From Anaerotignum sp. (GTDB taxonomy: Bacteria > Bacillota > Clostridia > Lachnospirales > Anaerotignaceae): DNA of 47,251 nt. Shown piece by piece: positions 24,081 to 32,266 of the stretch (position 1 is its first letter; every line of letters starts with the position of its first letter). The notes beneath the pieces were generated by a model. The model saw only the letters and a list, made by a program, of their open reading frames with translations, did not search any database and was not told the DNA's origin. The stretch is from contig JAFWWO010000016.1 in assembly GCA_017523325.1 (NCBI GenBank), positions 1-47,251 on the forward strand, written 5' to 3'. Position numbers and translations under genes: made by a program.

Positions 24081-25930
24081 TTGCCGGTGCAAAATTCCGC
24101 GGAGAATTTGAGGAGCGGCTGAAAGCCGTTTTGAATGAGGTTAAGAAAAGCGAAGGCAAAATCATACTGTTTATCGACGAACTGCATACTATTGTAGGGG
24201 CAGGCAAAAGCGAAGGCGCCATGGACGCAGGCAATCTGCTCAAGCCTATGCTGGCAAGAGGGGAACTGCACTGTATCGGTGCCACTACATTGAATGAATA
24301 TCGGCAGTATGTGGAAAAAGACCCTGCCTTGGAGCGTCGGTTTCAGCCGGTGTTGGTCAATGAACCGACGGTGGAGGACACCATTGCCATACTGCGTGGC
24401 TTAAAGGAGCGGTATGAGGTCTATCACGGGGTTAAAATTCAGGACCAAGCTATTATTGCGGCGGCAACCCTGTCCAATCGCTATATTTCCGACCGGTTCC
24501 TGCCGGATAAGGCGATTGACTTGGTGGACGAGGCCTGTGCTATGATTCGGACGGAAATGGATTCCATGCCCACGGAGTTGGATGTGATACAGAGAAAAAT
24601 CATTCAGCATGAAATTGAGGAAGCAGCACTGAAAAAAGAGGACGATAAGCTCTCCAAGGAGCATTTGCAGGAAATCCAAAAGGAACTGGCAGAAATGCGG
24701 GATAGCTTTGCGGCTTTGCAGGCAAAATGGCAGAACGAAAAGGATGCCATTGGCGTTGTGCAAAAATTGAGAGAGCAGATTGAGGATATCAATGCAGAAA
24801 TCGAAGGGGCGGAGCGGAAATACGATTTGAATAAGGCAGCAGAACTGAAATACGGTAAATTGCCTCAACTGCAAAAGGAATTGGAGGAAAAAGAACGTTT
24901 TGTCGAGGAAAACAGTGAGAAAAACACTCTTTTGCGGGATAAGGTGACAGAGGAGGAAATTGCCCGTATCATCGAGCGTTGGACAGGTATTCCCGTTGCG
25001 AAGCTGATGGAGGGCGAGAGAGAAAAGCTCTTGCATCTGGAGGATATTCTGCACGAAAGAGTGGTAGGCCAAGAGGAGGCGGTGACGAAGGTTTCCGAGG
25101 CGATCCTAAGAAGCCGTGCTGGTATCCAGAGCCCCAACAGACCCATTGGTTCCTTCCTGTTTTTAGGTCCTACGGGTGTGGGCAAAACGGAGTTAGCGAA
25201 AACATTGGCAGAATGCCTTTTTGACGATGAAAAGAATATGGTTCGCATTGATATGACCGAATATATGGAAAAATTCAGCGTATCCAGACTCATTGGCGCC
25301 CCTCCCGGATATGTGGGATACGAGGAGGGCGGCCAGCTGACGGAAGCAGTCCGGCGGAAACCTTATTCTGTCATACTGTTTGATGAAGTGGAAAAAGCCC
25401 ACCCTGATGTATTCAATATTCTCCTGCAGGTTTTGGACGATGGACGGATTACAGATTCCCAAGGCAGAACTGTGGATTTTAAGAATACAGTCATTATACT
25501 GACTTCCAATTTGGGTTCTTCTTATCTGTTGGACGGCATTGATGCCAACGGAGAAATTACCTCCGATGCAAGGGCGGCGGTGGAGGGCTTATTGAAACAA
25601 TCTTTCCGACCGGAATTTTTGAATCGATTGGACGAGATTGTGTTCTATAAACCCCTGACGAAGGAAAATATCACCCATATTGTGGATTTGATTTTGCAGG
25701 ATTTGAATAGCCGTCTGGCAGATAAACAGCTCAAATGCGAATTGACCGATAGAGCGAAGGAATATATTGTAGAAACGGGCTATGATCCCGCATTTGGCGC
25801 AAGACCATTGAAACGATTGATACAACGGAATGTAGAAACACTGTTGGCAAGAAAAATCATTGCCGATGAAGTGCAGCCTGCCACAACCTTAACGGTAGAT
25901 GTGGAAAACGGAGAATACCGTGTGCTTTGA
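24077..25930 (+). pseudogene. clpB: clpB, C-terminal part in the +2 frame relative to the first part
   Basis: The 617-residue frame resumes exactly where the first part stops, with [18 protein letters not shown]. It carries Walker B of domain 1 ([14 protein letters not shown]), arginine finger region ALERRFQPV, the coiled-coil middle domain (about residues 160-290 of this frame), then complete AAA domain 2: [33 protein letters not shown] and the [12 protein letters not shown] sensor-2. All of this is well conserved, so loss of the frame is recent or a sequence error. A TTG at 24077 has no ribosome-binding site. Confidence 0.9.
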
Positions 25931-25946
25931 TTCCGGAATACAGAAT

Positions 25947-25987
25947 AAAAAAGGGAGATGCCTTGTTTATCAAGGGTCTCCCTTTTT
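25947..25987. terminator. Bidirectional terminator after clpB
   Basis: AAAAGGGAGA pairs with TCTCCCTTTTT, with an inner CCTTG / CAAGG extension. T-runs occur on both strands, so it also ends the small minus-strand operon. Confidence 0.9.
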
Positions 25988-25991
25988 GCCC

Positions 25992-26171
25992 TTATTCTTC
26001 TGTTTTTCCGATGGTTTTTGCAAAATGACGCAGAGCGCTCATGGTGCGGATTTCTTCTCCGTGTAATGAGATGCTTTGCTTCAATTCTTCCGGCAGATCT
26101 TTGTAGAAATGCTTTGCTCTGTCATTGTTCAGTAATAAATCGGCTAAATCACGGTATTCCTTTCCAAACAT
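25992..26171 (-). CDS. Small protein B, paralog of its upstream neighbour (59 aa)
   Basis: I do not recognise a named family. The 59 residues read MFGKEYRDLADLLLNNDRAK at the start, followed by HFYKDLPEELKQSIS. The upstream small protein aligns without gaps over this stretch, sharing Y-x2-L-x-DLL, N-x2-A-(K/R)-HF, LP, and QSI. The ribosome-binding site GAGGAGA lies inside the end of the upstream gene, with one base between that stop and this ATG, so the two are translationally coupled. The protein is charged, with no membrane segment or cysteine, and is probably helical and cytoplasmic. Confidence 0.75.
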   Translation of the reverse strand: MFGKEYRDLADLLLNNDRAKHFYKDLPEELKQSISLHGEEIRTMSALRHFAKTIGKTEE

Positions 26172-26172
26172 A

Positions 26173-26349
26173 TCAATCGTCTCCTCTCAGTAATTTTTCG
26201 GCGTATCCCCGCAAATCCCTGTCAAAGCAAATGTTGTCGCTCCGCTCCTGGATACTCTGGCGCACATAGTCCGGAAGAGTATCAAAGAAATGGCGCGCCT
26301 CCGGATTTTGCTCTAATAGATCACGGAGGTTTTCGTATTTTTTATGCAA
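26173..26349 (-). CDS. Small protein A, first of two tandem paralogs (58 aa)
   Basis: No named family is recognised. It starts MHKKYENLRDLLEQNPEARH, continues FFDTLPDYVRQSIQERSDNI and ends DLRGYAEKLLRGDD. I chose TTG at 26349 because GAGGTGAT lies five bases upstream and the protein then aligns end to end with small protein B. An ATG at 26394 has no ribosome-binding site and would add 15 hydrophobic residues. The pair looks like a gene duplication kept as an operon. The divergent pepD is on the other side. Confidence 0.72.
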   Translation of the reverse strand: MHKKYENLRDLLEQNPEARHFFDTLPDYVRQSIQERSDNICFDRDLRGYAEKLLRGDD

Positions 26350-26519
26350 TGTGATCACCTCGTCCATAGGATACACCAAAAAACAATATTCCATACAAAA
26401 GCAAGGTTGGGAAAATGAAAAGAAAGATTTGGTGCAAAATTGTTCATAGGAAGGATTTGTAAAATCGCAGCATCGATTGCTTCCTGTCGCATAGAACTGA
26501 TATTTTATGGAGAATATGA

Positions 26520-26548
26520 TTGACAGAAGATAGGCGGATGCATATCAT
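26520..26548 (+). promoter_or_regulatory. Sigma-A promoter of pepD
   Basis: TTGACA (26520-26525, perfect), 17 nt, TATCAT (26543-26548). GAGGAGG precedes the ATG. Confidence 0.8.
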
Positions 26549-26580
26549 TAGGAGAGTAGAAAGCAAGCGAGGAGGAATTT

Positions 26581-28041
26581 ATGATGGGTGTTTTGGAGCA
26601 TTTGGGCGGCGATAAAGTATTTCATTATTTTGAAAAAATTTGTAATATTCCCCACGGCAGTTCCCATGAGGAGCAGATTAGCAATTATATTGTGAATTTT
26701 GCAAAGGAGAGGGGGTTATACTGCCGTCAGGACGATAAATATAATGTAGTGGTTAAAAAGCCCGGTTCGGCGGGGTATGAAACTGCACCGGCTGTTATTT
26801 TGCAGGGACATATTGATATGGTTTGCGAAAAAAACGCAGGCACGGAACATAATTTTTTGGAGGACCCGCTGAAACTGTATATCGACGGTGACTTTATTCG
26901 TGCGAAGGGCACCACATTAGGGGCAGATAACGGCATTGCCGTGGCATATATGTTGGCGGTCTTAGACAGTGAAACCATGGAGCACCCTCCCATAGAGGCT
27001 GTTTTTACAACAGAAGAAGAAATCGGTATGGGTGGTGCGGCTGAATTTGATGCTTTCGATTTGCAGGGAAAGCGCTTTTTGAATATGGATACGGAGGAAG
27101 AAGGCTGCCTGATGGTCAGCTGCTGCGGCGGACGGCGCGTGCGGGTTTATCTGCCCGTAGAACGCAAGGAAAGACCCATCGGTGCCCAGGCGTTTTCCAT
27201 TTCTATTCGGGGATTGAAGGGCGGTCATTCCGGTTCGGATATTCATTTGCAGCGGGCCAGTGCCAATCGCTTGTTGGGGCGGGTATTGTACGCACTGAGG
27301 GAAAAGGTGGAGTATGATTTGGTTCTGGCAGAGGGCGGCAATATGGATAATGCCATCTGTCGGGAAGCCGAGGCGGTGCTTTACATCAATCCGGCAGAGC
27401 AGGAGAAGGTGAAAATCTTTTTGGCGGAGCAGGAAAAAATATTCCAAGAGGAATATCTTTCGAGAGAAAATGGTATAACTATAACAATGGAGCCGATGAA
27501 TGAGGAAATTCCTCAGACACTGACGGAGGAGGTCAAAAACCGCCTGATTGCCCTGCTTTTGCTTTTGCCCTATGGCGTACAGACCATGAGCAAGGAAATG
27601 GAAGGATTGGTGGAAAGCTCCAGTAATATCGGTATATTGAAAACATATCCGGAACATATTTTTATTGATAACGCAGTGCGCAGTTCTGTGGAAAGCCGAA
27701 AAGAGCTGATTTGTCAGAAAATACAGGTGGCGGCAGAGCTTTGCGGTGCATCGGCAGAGGGGATACATGATTACCCCGGCTGGCAGTATCATCCCGATTC
27801 AGAGCTTTTGGAGATATTCAAAGAAACTTATACGGAGTTCTATGGCAGAGAGCCGGAGGTAGTCGCCATTCATGCAGGATTGGAGTGCGGGTTATTCTCC
27901 AGAAAAATCAAGGACTTGGATATGATTTCCTTCGGGCCTGATATGTATGATGTCCATACGCCGGAGGAACGGCTTTCTATTTCCTCTACCATACGTGTAT
28001 GGGAATATCTGAAGGAAGTTTTGAAGCGGTTGAAAAATTGA
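26581..28041 (+). CDS. pepD: Aminoacyl-histidine dipeptidase / cytosol non-specific dipeptidase
   Basis: A cytosolic zinc metallopeptidase of family M20 that hydrolyses dipeptides such as Xaa-His. The 486 residues match PepD. Metal ligands and catalytic residues are in LQGHIDMVCEK (His, Asp), LGADNGIAVAYM (bridging Asp), FTTEEEIGMGG (catalytic Glu pair), LNMDTEEEG and, near the end, AIHAGLECGLF. The dimerisation lid domain lies between about 190 and 390. Two ATG codons are adjacent at 26581, and either may start. The membrane protein gene follows 16 nt later. Confidence 0.95.
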   Translation: MMGVLEHLGGDKVFHYFEKICNIPHGSSHEEQISNYIVNFAKERGLYCRQDDKYNVVVKKPGSAGYETAPAVILQGHIDMVCEKNAGTEHNFLEDPLKLYIDGDFIRAKGTTLGADNGIAVAYMLAVLDSETMEHPPIEAVFTTEEEIGMGGAAEFDAFDLQGKRFLNMDTEEEGCLMVSCCGGRRVRVYLPVERKERPIGAQAFSISIRGLKGGHSGSDIHLQRASANRLLGRVLYALREKVEYDLVLAEGGNMDNAICREAEAVLYINPAEQEKVKIFLAEQEKIFQEEYLSRENGITITMEPMNEEIPQTLTEEVKNRLIALLLLLPYGVQTMSKEMEGLVESSSNIGILKTYPEHIFIDNAVRSSVESRKELICQKIQVAAELCGASAEGIHDYPGWQYHPDSELLEIFKETYTEFYGREPEVVAIHAGLECGLFSRKIKDLDMISFGPDMYDVHTPEERLSISSTIRVWEYLKEVLKRLKN

Positions 28042-28057
28042 AGAAAGAAGGCAGGAT

Positions 28058-29221
28058 ATGCGGCTTCCGTGGAATCGAAACTATATGGAGATAGGCTTTC
28101 ATGTAATCCTTACTGCATTGATATTGGCAGGAGGAGGCTTTCTTCTGTTTCGGCTGCCGCAGGCGAAAAATGTCTTATTGGATACGGCGGGGAAAATCCT
28201 CGCCGTTTTTGCACCTTTTTTATGGGCTCTGTTTCTATCATTGCTGCTGGAACCGCTAGTGGCATTTTTCCAGAAAAACTATGAAAAGCATTGCTCCTTA
28301 CGCCACCGTAACCGCATCGCAAATCGTAAGGTGGGTACTATTCTAACGTATTTGGCAGTGCTGTTGTTTTTTGGATTGGCCGGCAGTTGGGCAGTTATAA
28401 AAATCGGCGGAGTGGATATAGAAAAGCTAACGAGCCAAATGAGCGGATATATTCGTCAGACAGGAGATTTATTGGTATTACTGAATATAAAACTGGCGGA
28501 GTTTGGCATATTGCAAAACGTAGAAGGCTATCTTTCTGCATGGACAACGCAAATTACGGCGTGGCTGGAGCAAAAGATTGTAAGTTTGGCAGGCACATTA
28601 CCCGATCTTGGCAGTAGTTTGGTGGATTTATTCATCGGGGCAGTGGTGGCCTTTTATTTCCTGATGGAAAAGGAAAAATTGCTTCATTTTTGTAAAGAAG
28701 CTTCGGTAGTCTGCTTTGGCGGGCGGTTCACAAAAGGGGCACGTCGTATATTTCATGAAATTTATACTGTGTTTTCCGGATATATTGGCGGACAGCTGTT
28801 GGACGCCGCAATACTGGCAGTATTGTTTTCGGGTGCGTTCCTTATAGTGGGTCTGCCTTATGCTGTGCTTTTGGGTATTATTTCGGGGCTTTGCAACCTT
28901 GTTCCCTATTTCGGGGCAGTGACGGCCTTTGTGCTGGCAACCATTTCGGGATTGCTGAGCGGAACGCCGATTAAAGCATTGTATGCCGCCATTTTGATAC
29001 TGCTGTTGCAACAAGTCGATAGCCTGTTTCTTGTGCCAAAGGTAGTGGGGCGGCGGGTTGAAATGCATCCTGTGCTGGTGTTACTCTCGCTGGCAGTATT
29101 CGGCAGACTATTGGGGTTTTGGGGCTTATTGCTGGCAGTGCCTTTGGGGGCACTGTGCAAAAATCTGTTTCTTTGGCATTATGAGCAGAAAAAAAATATG
29201 CTTTTTTCAAAAAAGCCATAG
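28058..29221 (+). CDS. AI-2E family transporter (PerM/YtvI-like)
   Basis: A 387-residue membrane protein with about seven or eight hydrophobic helices: two near the N-terminus, one around LTYLAVLLFFGLAGSWAV, one at LVDLFIGAVVAFYFLM, and four in the second half. The C-terminal half carries the family blocks YIGGQLLDAAILAVLF, GIISGLCNLVPYFGAVTAF and LVPKVVGRRVEMHPVLVLL. Members were named for autoinducer-2 export, but several are Na+/H+ antiporters or have no known substrate. GGCAGGA lies before the ATG. Probably co-transcribed with pepD. Confidence 0.9.
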   Translation: MRLPWNRNYMEIGFHVILTALILAGGGFLLFRLPQAKNVLLDTAGKILAVFAPFLWALFLSLLLEPLVAFFQKNYEKHCSLRHRNRIANRKVGTILTYLAVLLFFGLAGSWAVIKIGGVDIEKLTSQMSGYIRQTGDLLVLLNIKLAEFGILQNVEGYLSAWTTQITAWLEQKIVSLAGTLPDLGSSLVDLFIGAVVAFYFLMEKEKLLHFCKEASVVCFGGRFTKGARRIFHEIYTVFSGYIGGQLLDAAILAVLFSGAFLIVGLPYAVLLGIISGLCNLVPYFGAVTAFVLATISGLLSGTPIKALYAAILILLLQQVDSLFLVPKVVGRRVEMHPVLVLLSLAVFGRLLGFWGLLLAVPLGALCKNLFLWHYEQKKNMLFSKKP

Positions 29222-29257
29222 ATTCACAGCAGTTCTGTGAAAAAATCACTTTTTTTT
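29222..29257 (+). terminator. Probable terminator of the pepD operon
   Basis: TTCACAG / CTGTGAA stem with a five-base loop, with a T-run a few bases later. Confidence 0.55.
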
Positions 29258-29335
29258 GCGACAAATTTGTTGTATAATCAAATCGTAAATTTTGAATGGT
29301 TTCCCGAAAGGGTATGATAGAAAGGCGGTTATCGT

Positions 29336-29776
29336 ATGAAAGGATTGGTCAAAGAAACGAAAGGGAATCTTTTGACAGTGCATATTGTCAGAAGGGAAGC
29401 CTGCGGCGAATGCAGAGCTTGTTTGTCCGGCATGATGGAGAATGATATGGATATTGAGGCAAAAAATCTTTGCGATGCAGAGGTTGGTGATTGGGTGGAA
29501 CTGGAGTTACAGGAAAACGCTTTTTTTAACGCAGTGATGATTATGTATGGATTACCGTTGGTGGGCTTTTTTGCCGGCGTTTTGCTGGGGTATTTTATAG
29601 TCGGGCCCTTCCTGCCCATTCCTGTGAGCCTGACTTCTATTGTGTTTGGTGCATTGGGTATTTTCCTTTGCTATCTTTGGATTAAAAGCCAGAACGCCCG
29701 TTGGGAAAGCGGGAAATACCGTCCATTGGCGGTCAGCCTTGCAGAGGAAGATGACGCAGGAAGCTGTGGCATATAA
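29336..29776 (+). CDS. RseC/MucC-like SoxR-reducing system protein
   Basis: The 146 residues begin MKGLVKETKGNLLTV, then CGECRAC (three cysteines that could hold a metal or cluster), then a beta-rich stretch ending VGDWVELELQE. Two membrane helices follow (about 64-84 and 94-113), and a hydrophilic C-terminal tail. This is the RseC layout. In enterobacteria RseC works with the Rsx/Rnf electron-transfer complex to reduce SoxR. No such genes lie nearby here, so the role is uncertain. A TATAAT is about 65 nt upstream (near 29271). Confidence 0.8.
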   Translation: MKGLVKETKGNLLTVHIVRREACGECRACLSGMMENDMDIEAKNLCDAEVGDWVELELQENAFFNAVMIMYGLPLVGFFAGVLLGYFIVGPFLPIPVSLTSIVFGALGIFLCYLWIKSQNARWESGKYRPLAVSLAEEDDAGSCGI

Positions 29777-29783
29777 AATTTAA

Positions 29784-29818
29784 CGGGAGATTCCTTTTCG
29801 GAAATCTCCCGCTTTTTA
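29784..29818. terminator. Terminator between convergent genes
   Basis: CGGGAGATT / AATCTCCCG stem with an 11-base loop and a T-run. Confidence 0.88.
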
Positions 29819-29824
29819 TATGGA

Positions 29825-30175
29825 TTATTTTGCTCTTTCGTTGATGATTAAGGCGATCATTTCCATATCCTCGTCGGTATTGTTTTCAATGGAATGCCAC
29901 TGGCCTACTTCAATGGTACAAACATCACCTGGGTACACAGTGGTTTTTGAGCCGTCGTTGTCGATGAAAGTGCCTTCGCCTTTGATGATGTAGTAGGGCT
30001 CTGTATTGCCTATATGCTGATGCCAGCCGATGCTGCTGTGGGGCTTGATGATGACTCTGGCATACATGGTGCCATGGCCCATCAATTCCTCCTCTGTCAG
30101 AATGTAGTGAAATTCAATACTGCCGTTACCGCCTCTTACATTTTCCTTAGTTTCTACTCTCTCTTTTCTTACCAT
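29825..30175 (-). CDS. Cupin-domain protein
   Basis: A 116-residue single cupin barrel. Motif 1 is SSIGWHQHIGNTEPYYIIKGEG with two His and a Glu as metal ligands. Motif 2 is YPGDVCTIEVGQWHSIENNT with a His. The substrate is not predictable. AGGAGAA precedes the ATG and only two bases separate it from the upstream radical-SAM stop, so the two are coupled. Such small cupins often act on sugars or sense small molecules. Confidence 0.9.
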   Translation of the reverse strand: MVRKERVETKENVRGGNGSIEFHYILTEEELMGHGTMYARVIIKPHSSIGWHQHIGNTEPYYIIKGEGTFIDNDGSKTTVYPGDVCTIEVGQWHSIENNTDEDMEMIALIINERAK

Positions 30176-30177
30176 AA

Positions 30178-31122
30178 TCAGTTCTCCTTTCTTTTATGAA
30201 AACTCTCGGCATTCGTCACGCCGGATAAATCAAAAATCGGCGTATATTCAGCAGTAGCCGAGGAACGTTTCTGCATAAATCCGTTTTTCAGACCGATAGC
30301 AAAAAAATGTGCCACAACCTTCTCGTATTCAAATGTAGTGAGCCTGCGAGAAAGTGCTTTATACTCCTTTGCCCGGTGCATGGGGGTGTATTGACTCATA
30401 AGGGAGATATAGGTTTCTTCTCCCAGTTCGGCTCGTACCCAATCCAAAATCCGAATACTGTCTTTATAATGTCCGGGTAGGACCAGATGGCGGAGTATCA
30501 TGCCTTTTTGCAAAATACCTGCATCGTCAAACACATTGTGTCCTACTTGCCGTCGCATTTCCGTAATGGCCTGTATGGCGGTTTCACGATACCGCGGTGC
30601 GGCAGAATAAGTCGAAGCAAGGGCATCGTCCCAATATTTGAAATCCGGCAGATAAATATCGACCAGCCCCTCCAGCATACGCAAGCCATTCACAGCTTCA
30701 TAGCCGTTGGAATTATACACAACAGGCAGGGACAATCCTTTGTTTTTTGCAATTTCCAGAGCAGTTGCCACTTGCGGGATAAACTGCACGGCCGAAACCA
30801 GATTGAGGTTATGAAAGCCTCGCTCCTGTTGCTCCAGAAAAATATCCGCCAATCGTTCTATACTGATTTCCTGTCCGAATCCTTCTGTGCTAATCGGATA
30901 ATTTTGGCAAAAAATACAGCCCAGATTGCAATGGGAGAAAAAAATTGTTCCCGAGCCTTTTGTGCCGCTGATAGGGGGTTCCTCCCAATGGTGGGCGCTG
31001 ACCAAAGCCACCTTTGGCAGAAAGGGTGCTTGACACCGGCCGAATTTCCCTGCCGTTCTGTCAACACCGCAGTGACGGGGGCAAATACAACAAGCAGATA
31101 ACGCTTTTTTTATTTTATCCAT
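30178..31122 (-). CDS. Radical SAM protein of the PflA-like / COG1313 type
   Basis: The 314 residues carry the 4Fe-4S motif CNLGCIFCQNY. Before it is a Cys-rich segment (CCICPRHCGVDR and GKFGRCQAP) that could hold a second metal site. GTIFFSHCNLGC and the SNGYEA block are typical of the pyruvate-formate-lyase-activating-enzyme-like group found alone in anaerobes. The target is unknown, and no glycyl-radical enzyme gene is in the window. I start at ATG 31122, with AAAGGGTGG upstream. The GTG at 31146 is less likely. First gene of a two-gene operon with the cupin. Confidence 0.88.
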   Translation of the reverse strand: MDKIKKALSACCICPRHCGVDRTAGKFGRCQAPFLPKVALVSAHHWEEPPISGTKGSGTIFFSHCNLGCIFCQNYPISTEGFGQEISIERLADIFLEQQERGFHNLNLVSAVQFIPQVATALEIAKNKGLSLPVVYNSNGYEAVNGLRMLEGLVDIYLPDFKYWDDALASTYSAAPRYRETAIQAITEMRRQVGHNVFDDAGILQKGMILRHLVLPGHYKDSIRILDWVRAELGEETYISLMSQYTPMHRAKEYKALSRRLTTFEYEKVVAHFFAIGLKNGFMQKRSSATAEYTPIFDLSGVTNAESFHKRKEN

Positions 31123-31152
31123 GCTATGCCACCCTTTCTTTTTCACAAAAGA

Positions 31153-31182
31153 ATTGTATCATATTTCTGCGGAGAAAAACAA
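31153..31182 (-). promoter_or_regulatory. Candidate promoter of the radical-SAM/cupin operon
   Basis: Minus strand: TTGTTT (31177-31182), 18 nt, TACAAT (31153-31158). Confidence 0.5.
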
Positions 31183-31234
31183 CCGTTTTGGAAGAAAGAG
31201 TTTTCGGGAAAAACCGTTTTTACAGGACGTCCTA

Positions 31235-31264
31235 TTGACTGTTTGATGAAATCCGAGCTATAAT
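31235..31264 (+). promoter_or_regulatory. Sigma-A promoter of the lipoprotein gene
   Basis: TTGACT (31235-31240), 18 nt, perfect TATAAT (31259-31264). Confidence 0.8.
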
Positions 31265-31310
31265 AAAATAATTGAACAAAATGAGGATATTTTTTAACGA
31301 GGTGAGTAAT

Positions 31311-31721
31311 TTGAAAAAAAGAATTGGTAAGTTTTTTATATGTTTTTGTATCATTTTAGGCTGTTTTGCAGGGTGCGGCAAAAGCAATTTGTATACGATT
31401 AGGCTGCCTGATGCAGAGAATTTATCGTCCGTAAGCGTTGTTTCTCTTTCGCGATATGACGAAACTAAAATATTTTCCGATACAGAAACAATGGAAGAAA
31501 TATATCATGTTTTTCAGGGAAGAGAAACAAAACAGGAAAGCAGATATGATAACCCTGTTGATGCGGTAGAACTGTATGCAGTGACCTTTGAAAATGCAGA
31601 CGAAGCGGTACGAATATATATTTATAGACGGGATAACAAATATTATATCGAACAGCCTTATAACGGTATTTATAAAATCCAAGAGGCGGAGTTTAAGACT
31701 ATCCGGAGCCTTATGGGATAA
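31311..31721 (+). CDS. Small lipoprotein of unknown function (DUF5301-like)
   Basis: The 136-residue product starts MKKRIGKFFICFCIILGCFA followed by GC, a type-II signal peptide. The Cys of FAGC is the likely lipidation site. The rest is a compact alpha/beta domain with IRLPDAENLSSVSVVSL and repeated aromatic strands (VRIYIYRRDNKYYIEQPYNG), resembling small clostridial DUF5301 proteins. I chose TTG 31311, with GAGGTGAG at 31299-31306. The start at 31272 lies too close to the promoter and adds non-signal residues. It should sit on the outer face of the membrane. Function unknown. Confidence 0.72.
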   Translation: MKKRIGKFFICFCIILGCFAGCGKSNLYTIRLPDAENLSSVSVVSLSRYDETKIFSDTETMEEIYHVFQGRETKQESRYDNPVDAVELYAVTFENADEAVRIYIYRRDNKYYIEQPYNGIYKIQEAEFKTIRSLMG

Positions 31722-31835
31722 AAAAGTCCGTGCCATACGGCAGAACCCCTGCAAAATGTTTTTGAAGATACAATGCACTGCGTTATTCCGGTGAGTATCG
31801 ATATTTTCTTTGCCAAAAGCACCAGTGTTTCCCCT

Positions 31836-31864
31836 TTGATTTTTCGACAAAATCATGCTATGCT
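31836..31864 (+). promoter_or_regulatory. Candidate promoter of the zinc-ribbon gene
   Basis: TTGATT (31836-31841), 17 nt, TATGCT (31859-31864). Confidence 0.6.
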
Positions 31865-31910
31865 GATACCTGTAAACAGAAAAGAGTGATAGAAAGGTGA
31901 GGGGAAGAAA

Positions 31911-32135
31911 ATGAGAGAATATCATGTAGCGATGAAGGAAGAGCAAGTTCTCTCCAAAGTCATCTGCAATGGCTGTGGCAGGGAGATCCCCTTGGAAACA
32001 GAGGATTTTTTCCATGGCGAAAAAACATGGGGATATTTCTCCGGTCAAGACGGCAGGCAAGATAGCTTTGATCTTTGTGAGGACTGTTACCATAAGTTTA
32101 CCGAGAGTTTTGCGGTAAAAATAGAAAAAGAGTAA
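31911..32135 (+). CDS. Small zinc-ribbon-like protein (74 aa)
   Basis: Two Cys pairs are placed like a zinc ribbon: CNGCG near residue 19 and LCEDCYHKF near residue 55. The segment between contains WGYFSGQDGRQDSFDLC. Similar short proteins occur in anaerobic Firmicutes with no known function. The AGGTGAGGGGAAG before the ATG is a good ribosome-binding site. Promoter and terminator frame it as a single gene. It may bind metal or nucleic acid, but nothing here tells which. Confidence 0.75.
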   Translation: MREYHVAMKEEQVLSKVICNGCGREIPLETEDFFHGEKTWGYFSGQDGRQDSFDLCEDCYHKFTESFAVKIEKE

Positions 32136-32169
32136 AATGCAATTCAAAGTCATATGAATAACAGACAGT

Positions 32170-32200
32170 AGAATTCCGATTTTTGGAGTTCTCTTTTTTT
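32170..32200 (+). terminator. Terminator of the zinc-ribbon gene
   Basis: AGAATTCC / GGAGTTCT stem (one G-U) followed by seven Ts. Confidence 0.8.
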
Positions 32201-32208
32201 ATCATATT

Positions 32209-32238
32209 AAAAGTCCCCGACAGAGTCGGGGACAAAAA
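32209..32238 (-). terminator. Terminator of the Cys-rich gene
   Basis: GTCCCCGAC / GTCGGGGAC perfect nine-bp stem with a three-base loop. A T-run follows on the minus strand. Confidence 0.88.
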
Positions 32239-32266
32239 GGTGGATTTGGTGAATGGGAAAGAGCGA

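Noticed and set aside
25958..26269. A 103-residue plus-strand frame after clpB
   Set aside because: It begins inside the clpB terminator and is antisense to the two small paralogous genes.
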